From Chrysochromulina tobinii (taxonomy: Eukaryota; Haptophyta; Prymnesiales; Chrysochromulinaceae), in assembly GCA_001275005.1 (NCBI GenBank), contig JWZX01001303.1:1-24909 (forward strand): a stretch of 24,909 nucleotides of DNA, given 5' to 3'. A model generated the notes under the pieces. The model was not told where the DNA came from. It worked only from the letters and a program-made list of their open reading frames with translations, and searched no databases. Shown here one piece after another: positions 1 to 9,300 of the stretch. How positions within the stretch are numbered: position 1 is the first letter of the stretch; each line of letters opens with the position of its first letter. A program made the translations under genes and the position numbers.

Positions 1-490
1 TTCACGCCTGGCCCTGCGGAAATGGATCATCTCGTCTCATCGAGCTACGCCGTCGGGCGCAATCTCCTCGTGCGCTTCGTCAATGACGAGATCGATCAGT
101 CGAGCGCCCTCGCGAAACGGTTGCAGGTGCGCTTCCGTGGGCAAGGCGACGAATGCTGAGTGGCCTCCCTCATTGCACGCTGCCCTCCCTCACTCCCCCT
201 GATCCCGGCTGCATCTGTAGGCGCGCTTCACTGACAAGGCGACGGGGCTCGGCGGCCGTCTCGACTTCAAGCGCCTCGACGGGACGCACGTGACACCGAA
301 TGCGCCTTCAGTCGCTGCGTACTTGGACGGCTTCGATTGGGAGGTGGCCGCGCGCCTGGGAGTCGCGGACGTGGCGCGCACGCTGCGCGAAAGCGCGAGC
401 CGCGCTGAGAACGAGCAGCTCGAGGCGGCGCGGTGCGTGACCGACTTTGTACAACGCGAAGTCGCCAGGGCGGCGAAGGCGGGCGGCTGA
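1..490 (+). CDS. DUF1350-like protein, last two exons (5' end outside window)
   Basis: The sequence opens inside a coding exon (1-126, frame 1, beginning FTPGPAEMDHLV). This joins in phase 0 to a second exon (221-490) that ends in TGA, giving 131 C-terminal residues. The string FTPGPAEM...YAVGRNLLVRF.ND.IDQ resembles the conserved end of DUF1350 proteins, an uncharacterised family of plants, algae and cyanobacteria related to alpha/beta hydrolases. This match is from memory of the family, not a search. The C-terminus is an Arg/Ala/Glu-rich helix-like segment (about residues 90-131). The donor CAG|GTGCGC and acceptor CTGTAG are consensus. Without splicing, the first exon would stop at 160-162. 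The catalytic part of the protein lies upstream of the window. If the family is right, a plastid role is likely. Confidence 0.55.
127..220 (+). other. Intron, 94 nt, GT-AG, phase 0
   Basis: It begins GTGCGCTTCC, ends GCATCTGTAG and joins two open frames in phase 0. The intron start (GGTGCGCTTC counting the preceding G) is almost repeated at the start of the next exon (GGCGCGCTTC), 9 of 10 matching. This could mark a short target duplication or may be chance. Confidence 0.6.
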
Positions 491-621
491 GACCGTGAGT
501 TTTGCGACGCGTCGCACAGGTCAGCTTGGCCCTTCTACTAGTTTTCCCCACATTGTGTGGCTCGACATCCTATCGACGTTTCGAGATTGCGATCTGAAAC
601 AGCACACGTAATTTTTGCCCA

Positions 622-1716
622 ATGTTTTTCAGGGCGCCGCCGCCACCACCACCGTCGCCGCCGCCCGATACGTTGGCCTCCGCCTTTTTGTCAGCCATCG
701 ACGCGTGGGCTGTGGTGCAGCCGATACTCCTGAGTACGCTCGACCAGTTAGTCTGTCTCCTTACGTCCTCCACCTTCTGGCTCTGCGTGTTGGGCTTCGC
801 GCCGGTTGCGTACTTTGTGCTGAACAGCGTGATTCCAATGCTGCTCCCCAGCCAAAATCTGAAGAAAAAGTACGGCGCCAAGTGGGCGCTTGTGACCGGT
901 TCGTCCAGTGGCATCGGCAAGGAGCTTGCGCGCACCTTGCTCAAGCAGGAGCTCGACGTGATCCTCGTTGCCCGCGACGAGCCCCTCTTCGGCGACACCG
1001 TCGCGGAGCTGTCGCAGCAGTTCCCGTCACGCAAGGTAGTTCGTGTGAATGCGAATCTTTCGGACGGGACTGGCGTGTGGATGGAGGGCGTCAAGGCCGC
1101 GGTCGGCGACAACGATGTCCAGTGCGTCTTCCTCAATGCTGGCTACATCCTTACTGGCATGTTTGAGCAGAATGCCGTTGGCGCGCACCTCGCAAATCTG
1201 CACTGCAACCTGACGTCGAACATCTGGCTGAGCCACTTTTTCTACGAGCGCATGCTCGCCAAACAGCTCCGCGGCTGCATCGTCTTTACCTCCTCCTCCG
1301 CATCGTATATCCCCAACCCATTCGCCGTCATGTACGGCGCCACCAAGTCGGGCGTCTCGGCCTTTGCCGCCAGCCTCGCTTGCGAAGCGAGGCCGCGTGG
1401 AATCCACGTGCACTCTATCCACCCCTCGCCTGTCAACAGCCGCTTCACCGCCGGCGGAGGCAACCAGGTCCAGCAGCGCAAGATCGAGGCCATGGCCGCC
1501 TTTTACAAGTTCGCCTCTGGGCCGGAGGTGCTTCCCCAAAAGTTCCTCAGCCACATTGGACGCGGAGCAATCGTCGCGGACTTGGGCGGTGTGAGCGTGG
1601 GGCTGCGGCTCGTGATCCAGCTCCTTGGGTACAACACGATGGCCCTTCTGACAGCTCTCACCGCACATCTGACGCCGGACTACCAGACACACGTCAGCAA
1701 AACCAAGAAGGCATAG
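622..1716 (+). CDS. Short-chain dehydrogenase/reductase, ER 3-oxoacyl-CoA reductase / 17-beta-HSD type
   Basis: This is an intact 364-residue frame from ATG 622 to TAG. A Pro-run leader is followed by two hydrophobic stretches (about residues 28-50 and 52-75). The classical SDR core comes next: NAD(P)-binding TGSSSGIG at 92-99, LNAGY at 171-175, and the catalytic Ser (TSSSAS, near 225) with YxxxK at Y238/K242. An N-terminal membrane anchor before the Rossmann fold is typical of HSD17B12/KAR-like enzymes, which reduce 3-ketoacyl-CoA in very-long-chain fatty acid elongation or act on steroids. The C-terminus KTKKA has Lys at -3 and -5, the KxKxx pattern for COPI retrieval, so ER residence is likely. 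The exact substrate cannot be read from the sequence. It is convergent with the gene at 2285-3460. Confidence 0.85.
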   Translation: MFFRAPPPPPPSPPPDTLASAFLSAIDAWAVVQPILLSTLDQLVCLLTSSTFWLCVLGFAPVAYFVLNSVIPMLLPSQNLKKKYGAKWALVTGSSSGIGKELARTLLKQELDVILVARDEPLFGDTVAELSQQFPSRKVVRVNANLSDGTGVWMEGVKAAVGDNDVQCVFLNAGYILTGMFEQNAVGAHLANLHCNLTSNIWLSHFFYERMLAKQLRGCIVFTSSSASYIPNPFAVMYGATKSGVSAFAASLACEARPRGIHVHSIHPSPVNSRFTAGGGNQVQQRKIEAMAAFYKFASGPEVLPQKFLSHIGRGAIVADLGGVSVGLRLVIQLLGYNTMALLTALTAHLTPDYQTHVSKTKKA

Positions 1717-2284
1717 AGCACGCTCCCCCCAGGGGGCAGGGCCAAATTGCGCGCATGATTCGTCATGGCTCATGCGTGGCACTCCGCGGAGTATTGGAGC
1801 GGTCTTATTTTGTCGATCGATGTCTGCGCGTACGGCACACAGGGGAATCCGTAACATTGGGAGCCGGCGAGACCGAGTCGTCGTACGTCGAGTTCGAAGT
1901 ACCGTACGAAGAGCCCACACCCAACGACTAACGACGTAACGCCCAACGGCTCCACACCGTCATATAATCGTCCCGTCCCGCGAACCCCCACATCCGGCGC
2001 GCGTCCCGGGCCCGAAGACGAAAAATTTACGTAATAACTACAAGATCAGCCCTCACTTCAGTCTTCACGAAATCCAAAACGGTTGCGAGACGGCCGCCCA
2101 GAAAACTACCGTCGCGCGGTGAGGCGCGACTTCGAACCTGTTGCAGCCTCCTGGAATGTGGTGGTTTCCGAAGACCACATGCTGTAGTTTGTAGATGTAC
2201 GCTCAAGATCGGTCCTCCATGCACCATGGACACGGCTGGGCGCGCTCGGCTTCCCTGCCCAACTCTGCGATGCTATTAGCACTC
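1717..2284. other. Convergent intergenic spacer, 568 bp
   Basis: This spacer lies between the 3' ends of the SDR gene and the minus-strand gene. No RNA gene or clear repeat was found. One plus-strand frame (about 1744-1931, ending in TAA) has an acidic, fairly protein-like tail (GAGETESSYVEFEVPYEE). It has no own ATG or homology that I recognise, so I do not call it a gene. Confidence 0.5.
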
Positions 2285-3460
2285 TCAAGTAAAGGGGTTG
2301 CCGTCGAAGCGATCGTAACCGCCCACTCCGCTCTCTCTCATTCCACCCAGCTGCGAGCCGGTCTCGACGAACTTATTGTTCCATCGCCCCAAGTAGTCTG
2401 TCTTACGCAGTTCCCAATTGAAGACGCGATTAGGTGAGAGCTGGCTGAAGCCAGGGACATCGAACATTCCGTGGTAGTCTGACCAGTAATTCGAGGATCT
2501 CCCCCCTCGCAATTGATAGAGAATCTCGTCCCTCGCCCACGCCTCGTTTGCCTTGTAGAGCCTGAGCCCCTGCAGCGCATTCGGCCTTGAGTAGCTCGGT
2601 GTGCTGTCCCACTCTGGTTGCTGGTTGCTCAAGCTGGGCGCCGAAGACGAAGAACGCATAAAGCGGCTCCCGGTCCCATTACCAGGTGGATGCCTGTCCC
2701 CGCCACTCGAGGCCCCGCCACCAAAGGAGGCGCGCCTCGGATCCCACGCCTCAAATCGAGGCACGGCACTGCCAAAGGGATGCACGATGTTGGAGTAATT
2801 GCCCGCCGTGCGCAAATGGCTACCATACGGTTTCCTCTCCTCAGCCAAGTGTGGGTCCCTCGACGTCAACCCTGCACCGTAAGTACTCTCTGGCGGCGAA
2901 TTAAAGGAAGACTGCTTCTTGAAGCGCGATGAATACTCAGCGTCTGTTGGCCACACAATCCGCTCAGAAGACTCTCCTGATTCTGAGCGGCGCGATGAAT
3001 TGGCTGAATTCTTCCTGCCACTGCTGCGTGCGCTGGCACTCGTCGCACCTGCGGGCCGAAGCCGCCGCGCCGAGGTTGCACGTCTTGGAGTCTTTTTCTC
3101 TCCGGTCGCTTCCTGGCTGGCGACCTGCTTCCTCGGTGTCGCCTTGGTAGCGCTCTGAGCTTCAATTTTCGTGCTCCTGGAGCTCGTTGGAACTGACTTG
3201 TGGATCCTCGGTGGTGTTGTTGCGTTGCGGATCAAGGTGGCAAGCACGTCCGGCTCTTCGAACTTGGGTGATATGGAAGTCTGCGGCATCGTGGAAGGTT
3301 CTCCAGTCTCGAGTGGACCTGGCGTGGCCTGGTCGATCTTCTCTCGAGAGGCTCGGTCTTCTCTCGAGAGGCTCGATGATAGTGGCGCACTTGGTTGGGG
3401 CCACTGCTTCATCAGCGTCAGCGCCGGCGGCAAATTTCTTTGGTAGTCCTCTTTCCACAT
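2285..3460 (-). CDS. Unrecognised basic, Ser/Arg/Pro-rich protein
   Basis: This is an intact 391-residue frame starting at ATG 3460 (MWKEDYQRNLPP) and ending in TGA. The frame is open a further 57 nt upstream but only to a GTG, so the ATG was chosen. The first roughly 300 residues are low-complexity and probably disordered, with many Ser, Arg, Lys and Pro (KKTPRRATSARRLRPAG, SSSSAPSLSNQQP). The last roughly 80 residues are richer in aromatics and more fold-like (YQLRGG, NYWSDYHGMFDVPGF, FNWELRKTDYLGRWNN). I see no signal peptide, membrane segment or catalytic motif. The aromatic C-terminus with short W/Y/N motifs could be a small binding domain, but I recognise no family. A 20-bp tandem repeat (3337-3376) lies inside it. 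Confidence 0.55.
   Translation of the reverse strand: MWKEDYQRNLPPALTLMKQWPQPSAPLSSSLSREDRASREKIDQATPGPLETGEPSTMPQTSISPKFEEPDVLATLIRNATTPPRIHKSVPTSSRSTKIEAQSATKATPRKQVASQEATGEKKTPRRATSARRLRPAGATSASARSSGRKNSANSSRRSESGESSERIVWPTDAEYSSRFKKQSSFNSPPESTYGAGLTSRDPHLAEERKPYGSHLRTAGNYSNIVHPFGSAVPRFEAWDPRRASFGGGASSGGDRHPPGNGTGSRFMRSSSSAPSLSNQQPEWDSTPSYSRPNALQGLRLYKANEAWARDEILYQLRGGRSSNYWSDYHGMFDVPGFSQLSPNRVFNWELRKTDYLGRWNNKFVETGSQLGGMRESGVGGYDRFDGNPFT
3337..3376. repeat. 20-bp tandem duplication with palindromic core
   Basis: Two copies of a 20-bp unit, with one mismatch in the last base, each contain the palindrome CTCTCGAGAG. The unit length is not a multiple of three, so the two copies are read in different frames within the minus-strand gene. 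Confidence 0.8.
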
Positions 3461-4606
3461 GGTCAGGTGCTGATTGTGGAGGTGTTGAACGCACGCTGAC
3501 GCACTAAGAAGCAGCACAGAACCAGGCTGCAGACGGGAGGCAGGAAGAGCCCTGCAACGAAGACCGTGAGGACCGCGAGAAAGCTCGCTCCGAGTGCGTT
3601 TTGGGGAGAATGTCGTTTCACTTATTTCACGCTATTTTTGGAGCCAAAGTTGGGTGCAACGACACGCATGAAGAAAAAACGACAACGCGGCGGCCTCGCA
3701 GCTCGCACCGAGTAATCCCTGTGGACCAACGCGGCCTGGGCCGATGCTAAAAATGTTTAAAATGGCTATCTGTTGATATCTGAGCAAGTTCCAAGGTCCA
3801 AGGAGAATAACGGGGCTCGGGGGTGCTATACGTTGCTTCTTGAGGGCACAATCGTGAAGCCGCACGATGTCCGACCTGTCGCCGGCGCTGTTCGCACTGC
3901 AGGGTGAACGGGCCGATGAACGGGTCAGAAAACGCCCAGCTTTGGGTCCATCTCTCGAGCCACCTCCTTGCTCTTCCGACGCCAGCTATCGCGGTAGCGG
4001 ATTTGCCCGCATTTAATATGATTATTTTCAGATAAGTCCCAGGATTATAACCACACATGAAATGATGGCAGATGGACACGTTTTGACACGTTTTGGCGAT
4101 TATAGCGGTACATTTTCGTCCCGTTTGATTTACGGTTAACGATTCGTGTCGTGTAATAACATCTGTGGTTTCGATTAGGATGACCAGCGTTGTCCGTTGA
4201 ACTTTCCCCCATCACCCCTATTTCGGAGCACAACTTACGTCAATTTACAGACCGTGAACCCCTAGTGCTAGTCGCTTCCGTTCCTCGCAACTCGAACTCC
4301 CCGAGGTGCCTCGAAGTCGAGTTTTTCGGCGGTGCATCCCTCGCGTGTCGGCCTGTGCCTCCTGATCCCCCCCGCTACGCGGCCCCCCGCCTAAGGCCAT
4401 GCACACCATCGATTTGCCGCCGCACCCCACTGCTCATCGACGACGCGCGCGCCTTAGACGAGGGGCACTAGAGGGGCACACCAATGCGCGGTCTCCGCAC
4501 ACGTACGGCTCGAGAAACGAGATCGAACGCATACCCACACGCGAGCCGACGAGCAGTGAGTCAAGCTGCCCGTGGACTTCTCAGCGTGCCTCAAGCGTGC
4601 CCGGTG
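3461..4606. other. Intergenic region, 1.15 kb
   Basis: This lies between the start of the minus-strand gene at 3460 and the end of the AARSD1-like gene. It is noticeably more AT-rich than its surroundings around 3600-4260. It carries a 10-bp direct repeat (GACACGTTTT twice, about 4076-4096). The short frames present (for example plus 4190-4471) show no codon bias or recognisable domain. It probably contains the promoter of the minus-strand gene at its left end. Confidence 0.5.
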
Positions 4607-6190
4607 TCACGCCAAAGCTGCCACCGCAGCCGCGAGAGCCTCCGAGGCGCCCGCGAGCTTTTGGCACTTCCCTTGGTAGCGGCCGCCCTTGCCGCCGCCG
4701 CGCCCATCGAGCGCCTGGGCCACCGCGCCACTGGCAACGTCAACCAGTGCCGGCGGCCCAGCGAGGGTGAAGGTGCCCTCGCCCTCGCCCTCGCCGACCA
4801 CCACGAGCAGCAGCGCCTGCTTCGCCGCCAGCGTCTCGTCCAGCGCCGTCGCGAGCGCCTTGACGAAATCGGCGTCGGCGGCCGCGCGGCGCACGAGCAC
4901 CGCCTTCTCGCCCGCGGTGAGCCTCTGGAGGAGACCCTCTGCGAGGAGGCCGACGACCTCGAGCGCGAGCGCCTTGGACGCCTTCTCGTGCTCGAGGGCC
5001 TTCCTCGCATTCTCCTCGTAGCGCTCGAGCATCGACTCGATTGGCACGTTCATTCGGCTAGCGAGGGCGCTTGCACGCTCGTAGACGCCTCCAAGGTACG
5101 AGACCACGCGTCCGCCGGCGACGTAGTGGACACGGCACGCGCCCTTGTTGCCGACACGCTCGACGCGGAGCAGCTTGATTGCTTGCAGCCGTGCAGTGTT
5201 CTGCACATGGGTGCCACAGCATGTGTTCGTGTCGATCCCTTCGAAGGACACGACACGGACGGGCCCCGTGACGCTCGGCGGTAGTGCCTTTGACGACTTG
5301 CGCAGGCCGGCGACGGCGCCCTCGTTGACCGCGACGACCGAGTGCCACGAGGGGGTGACCGGCGTGCCGGCCTTGACCGCCTCATTCGCCGCTGTCTCGA
5401 GCTCCATCATCTGCGCCGACGTGAACTCGGGGGTCCCGAGCTCAAGGAAGGAAGTCTGTTCGCCGAGGCCCCATGAAGTGGTCTCGTAGCCCCATTTCTT
5501 GAGGGCGATGGCCGTGACGAGGTGCTGCGTCGAGTGTTGGGCCATGTGGTCTTCGCGCCGCGCCCACTCGACGGCGACGGTCACGGGCGTACCGGGCGCG
5601 AGCGGCGCGGTGAGCACGTGCTTCGCAAGCCCGTCGACGTTGTCGACGCGCAGGCACGGCACGCCGCCGACGGTGCCGCAATCGCTCGGCTGGCCTCCAC
5701 CCTCCGGAAAGATGACCGTGTTGCCGAGCACCACGTCCCAAAGCTGCTCAGCCGGCACAGCCTCGGCACCGCCCTTCTTCTTGCCCTTGGCTGCAGCCTC
5801 TTGAGCCGCCTTGGGCTCGCAAGAGACGACCACGGTGTCCAGCGTACGAGCGTACGAGTCGTGTTGGCAAAGCAGCTCGCCGCAGCGCACGGGTGTGCTG
5901 GATGCGGGGATGACAGCAGACGCCACGATGGAGGCCACGCGGCTCGGCACCGACGCAAGCACGGGAGTCACAGGCGCGGGTATGGAGGCCACTGCAGAGG
6001 CTGCGCGGCTTCCTTCTAGCCACCATGGGCCTTCACGCCTCCAAACGAAGGCATCCATGTGTGCCGGCCGCGAGAAAGGCGCGAGAAGGAGGGCGCGTGT
6101 ACAGAGCCTAATGGCGCCGCTACGTGTCGGGGGGATACGCCCGACGACTCGACCATTTCTTGTTGCAGAAACCTCATGTGAAACGCCCAT
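4607..6190 (-). CDS. AARSD1: AARSD1-like alanyl-tRNA editing protein (AlaX family)
   Basis: This is an intact frame of 527 residues, TGA stop. It matches eukaryotic AARSD1, which hydrolyses Ser mischarged on tRNA(Ala) in trans and removes proofreading errors of alanyl-tRNA synthetase. Visible landmarks are the QHDSYART start of the domain (about 109-116), FPEGGGQPSD (161-170), the zinc-site HxxxH (H219/H223, QHSTQHL) and CxxxH (C324/H328, CCGTH). A coiled-coil-like stretch lies at about 370-410. The end carries GGGKGGRYQGK, as in the C-terminal part of the family. The first roughly 105 residues precede the conserved start and are Ala/Ser/Arg/Val-rich. Translation could begin at ATG 6190 or ATG 6058. 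The extension may be an organelle leader. It is divergent from the DDX1-derived gene, 116 bp away. Confidence 0.88.
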   Translation of the reverse strand: MGVSHEVSATRNGRVVGRIPPTRSGAIRLCTRALLLAPFSRPAHMDAFVWRREGPWWLEGSRAASAVASIPAPVTPVLASVPSRVASIVASAVIPASSTPVRCGELLCQHDSYARTLDTVVVSCEPKAAQEAAAKGKKKGGAEAVPAEQLWDVVLGNTVIFPEGGGQPSDCGTVGGVPCLRVDNVDGLAKHVLTAPLAPGTPVTVAVEWARREDHMAQHSTQHLVTAIALKKWGYETTSWGLGEQTSFLELGTPEFTSAQMMELETAANEAVKAGTPVTPSWHSVVAVNEGAVAGLRKSSKALPPSVTGPVRVVSFEGIDTNTCCGTHVQNTARLQAIKLLRVERVGNKGACRVHYVAGGRVVSYLGGVYERASALASRMNVPIESMLERYEENARKALEHEKASKALALEVVGLLAEGLLQRLTAGEKAVLVRRAAADADFVKALATALDETLAAKQALLLVVVGEGEGEGTFTLAGPPALVDVASGAVAQALDGRGGGKGGRYQGKCQKLAGASEALAAAVAALA

Positions 6191-6306
6191 GGCGACGCGT
6201 CCTTAGAGATTCAGCTGTGTCCTAAACCTGGAAAGTTTTTGGAAAAATTGTTCACAGCTGCGTTCACGCAGGCACGCAGCAAAATTCTTCGGAGTCTTTG
6301 CCGCAC
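6191..6306. promoter_or_regulatory. Probable bidirectional promoter, 116 bp
   Basis: This is the whole space between the AARSD1-like start (ATG 6190, minus) and the DDX1-derived start (ATG 6307, plus). It is AT-richer in its centre (around 6225-6252) than the flanking genes. I see no clear TATA box. Shared promoter function is inferred from the head-to-head arrangement. If AARSD1 starts at 6058, the shared region is longer. Confidence 0.4.
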
Positions 6307-9300
6307 ATGGCAGCCTTTGCCGAGCTTGGCCTCGACGCGCCGATTGTGCGCGCAGTCGAAGACCTCGGCTGGCTCCTCCCCACGCCCGTGCAGCAGGAGG
6401 CGATCCCCTTAATCCTCGGCGGCGGCGACGTCATGGCTGCCGCCGAGACGGGCAGCGGCAAGACGGGGGCCTTTGCACTGCCCGTTCTCCAGATCTGCCA
6501 CGAGGCACTGCGCGAGCAGGCAGCCGCCTCATCGCAGCCAAAGATCGCTGCGCTCGCGGCGGCGGCCGCACGCGCGCAGGCCGCGGGTGGCATAGGTTTC
6601 GGCAGCGATCGCGACGGTCTGCTTCAGGTGAGCGCGCAAGGGCTCGAGTGCTCGTGTGGGGCCGCGCAGGCGTGGGCGGGCGGGCGGGCGGGCGTGGGCG
6701 TGACGGGCGGCCGTTACTACTACGAGGTGGAGCAGCTGGGCGATGGGCTCTGCCGCGTCGGCTGGGCCACCCTCTCGGCCAAGCTCGCGCTCGGCACCGA
6801 CATGATGGGCTTCGGTTTTGGGGGGACCGGAAAGAAGTCCAACGGTAACCAGTTCGTCGTCTACGGAGACTCGTACTCGCGCGGCGACGTGATCGGTTGC
6901 GAGCTCGATCGCGAGATCGGCTCGATGACCTTCTACAAGAATGGCGTGAGCCTCGGAGAAGCGTTCTCGGTGCCGCCGACGCTCAAGGGCATGGCGCTCT
7001 TCCCCGCAATTTGCCTCAAGGGCGCCGCAGTGCGCGTCAACTTTGGCGCTCAACCCTTTTATGCAAACTTCCTTCCCGGCGGCGTGCATGCACTCTACGC
7101 GATCGCTCCCGAACATTCGGCCACCAACTCGGCCGCCACCTCTAGCAGCAGGGACGCCACTGCCTGTGCCGGTAGCCGCGGCGGCGGCGGCGGTGGCGGC
7201 GGTGCTGATGGCGACGGGCGCGTACCGACTGCCTTGAGTAGGCAAGACTGCATGTTCTTTGCCCAAGGCCGTTGTAAATGGGGCGCACAGTGCCGATACG
7301 CGCACCCGCCACCGACCCAGCCGCCACCGACCCAGCCGCCATCGACCCAACCGCCATGGACCCAGCAGCCTCCCGGGAAGCCGTCACCCACCCCGAAACT
7401 GTCACCCGCCACCTCGCACTCGCTGCTCAAGCAGATCGAGTACTACTTCTCGGACAACCTGCCCAATGACGAGTTTATGCAGGTGGAGATTTCCAAGGAC
7501 GACGATGGCTGGGTCGACCTGACCGTCATCGCCGGCTTCAACCGCATCAAGCAGCTGCTGCCGTCGGGCAGCGTCGTGGCACTCGCCGAGGCTCTGAAGG
7601 CGTCCAAGCAACTGGCAGTGTCGGAGGATAGCACCAAGGTTAGGCGCCGGCCGTCCTATCGGCTCAGGTCGAACATGCGGGTGCTCGTCGGCGCGTGCGA
7701 CGGACGACGCAGTGTTCCCTTCAAACGTGACTTCCCGCCGGGCGAGGATGCCCTACGTGCAGCCTTCGCGAGTTTCGACGCGGACGGCAATGGGCGGCTC
7801 GACACGGTCGAGATCCAGCAGGCGCTCTCTCAGCTTGGCATGGCCGCCAGCTCGTCGGAGGCATTCGCAGTCCTCCAAAGGTACGATACCGACTGCTCGG
7901 GCGGCCTTGAGGTGGCCGAGTTTGCGAGGCTCGTCCATGAACAAGGCCCTGTTCCGATGTCGGTCAGCGTGGACAGCGGCGAGGTGGTCGCCATCCTCGA
8001 CAGCGTGGACAGCGGCGAGGTGGTCGCCATCCTCGACGAGACGCCCAAATTCGACCACATCCTCGTCGCCCGCCAGGACGGCGTGCAAGGCTACATCCGT
8101 GTGCGAAACCTGCACGTGCAAGCGTGGCCGTTAAGACAACGGCAACTGTCGCTTTCAGCCACGCTGACGAGCCACAGGTTTGTTTGGTCCTCGGGCGAGT
8201 TACAGCAGCGCGGCGCTTTCAGCATCGATGGACAATACCTTACCCACGGCTCGTCGCGACACAGGGTGACGGTGCTCGGCTCGCACGCCTTCAGCGTCGA
8301 AGGGTGGGGCGGCTACCTCCTTCTCCTTGATGCCGCGCGCACAGAAATCGTCCTCTGGGACGGCGCGGCCGTCATCAACATCGCACGCGCCAAGGGTGTG
8401 GCCGCGGCGACGGGGGCCGCGCCGGCGCTCGCGCATGGCTGGCAGGGCGTGTTTACATGGGCCAAGCATGATCAACCCGAAAACATGGGGATCCAGTGCA
8501 GCGTAAGTGGCGACGGCAAAACATTCGTGTACTGGGGCAGCGAACCTCCATCTCCGATCGTATTGATCACCCCACACGCGTGGCACCACGGCAACGGCAC
8601 TCGCGTGCACCTGCTGGATGATTCTAGCGACGGCCAATCGACGCAGCGCGCACTCACCATTTGGACACCCTCCGTCGTCGCCGCGTGCATTGCATTCCCC
8701 ACGACCTACGCCGGGCAGTACGGCGCACCGGCGGATGCGTGGCGACTTGCGCCGGGTAGGTGTGTGATTGCGGGCAACGCGACGCACGCTAGCGGCGGCA
8801 TGCTGCTGCGCCGCCGGCCGGACCTCTCGCTCGATGCCGCCAACCGCACGGACATGCAGATCTTCGATGGCGATGTATGCACTGTGCTCGAGGTTGCGGA
8901 TGGTCTCGCGGTACCACCGTCAGCAGCGTCGGCAGGAGCGGCAGGCGAGGGTCTCAGTACCTGCGCCTGGGTACGCGTCCGCAAGACCGGCGTTGGAGAA
9001 GGCTGGCTGAGCACCAACAACGTCCACATCCAAGGCCACGGCTACGCCCCCGCCGTGAAGGTGGCCGCAGCGGAAAAGGCAGGAGCTGAGGGCATGGAGT
9101 GCAGTTTCTGGTTCGTCAACGCGGACAGCCTGCGGAGCGCTTGGCAGTCAAGCCTGCCGATGATGCAGACACTACGCACACAAGAACCACACAGACTCGT
9201 CCAGAAAACGATCAGCTTCATCGAGGGCATCAAGGGCGCCTATAAGAACATTCTCGTCGTGAGCCATCGATGGGAGACGCCGACAGATCCAGATCCGACC

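Noticed and set aside
1027-1920. Long minus-strand frame opposite the SDR gene
   Set aside because: It is a shadow of the GC-rich SDR coding strand with no domain of its own.
1744-1931. Plus-strand open tail after the SDR gene with acidic protein-like end
   Set aside because: No ATG of its own, no splice link to a neighbour that I can support, and no recognised family.
4484-5284. Plus-strand 266-codon frame opposite AARSD1
   Set aside because: Arg/Glu/Leu-rich shadow of the conserved minus-strand gene.
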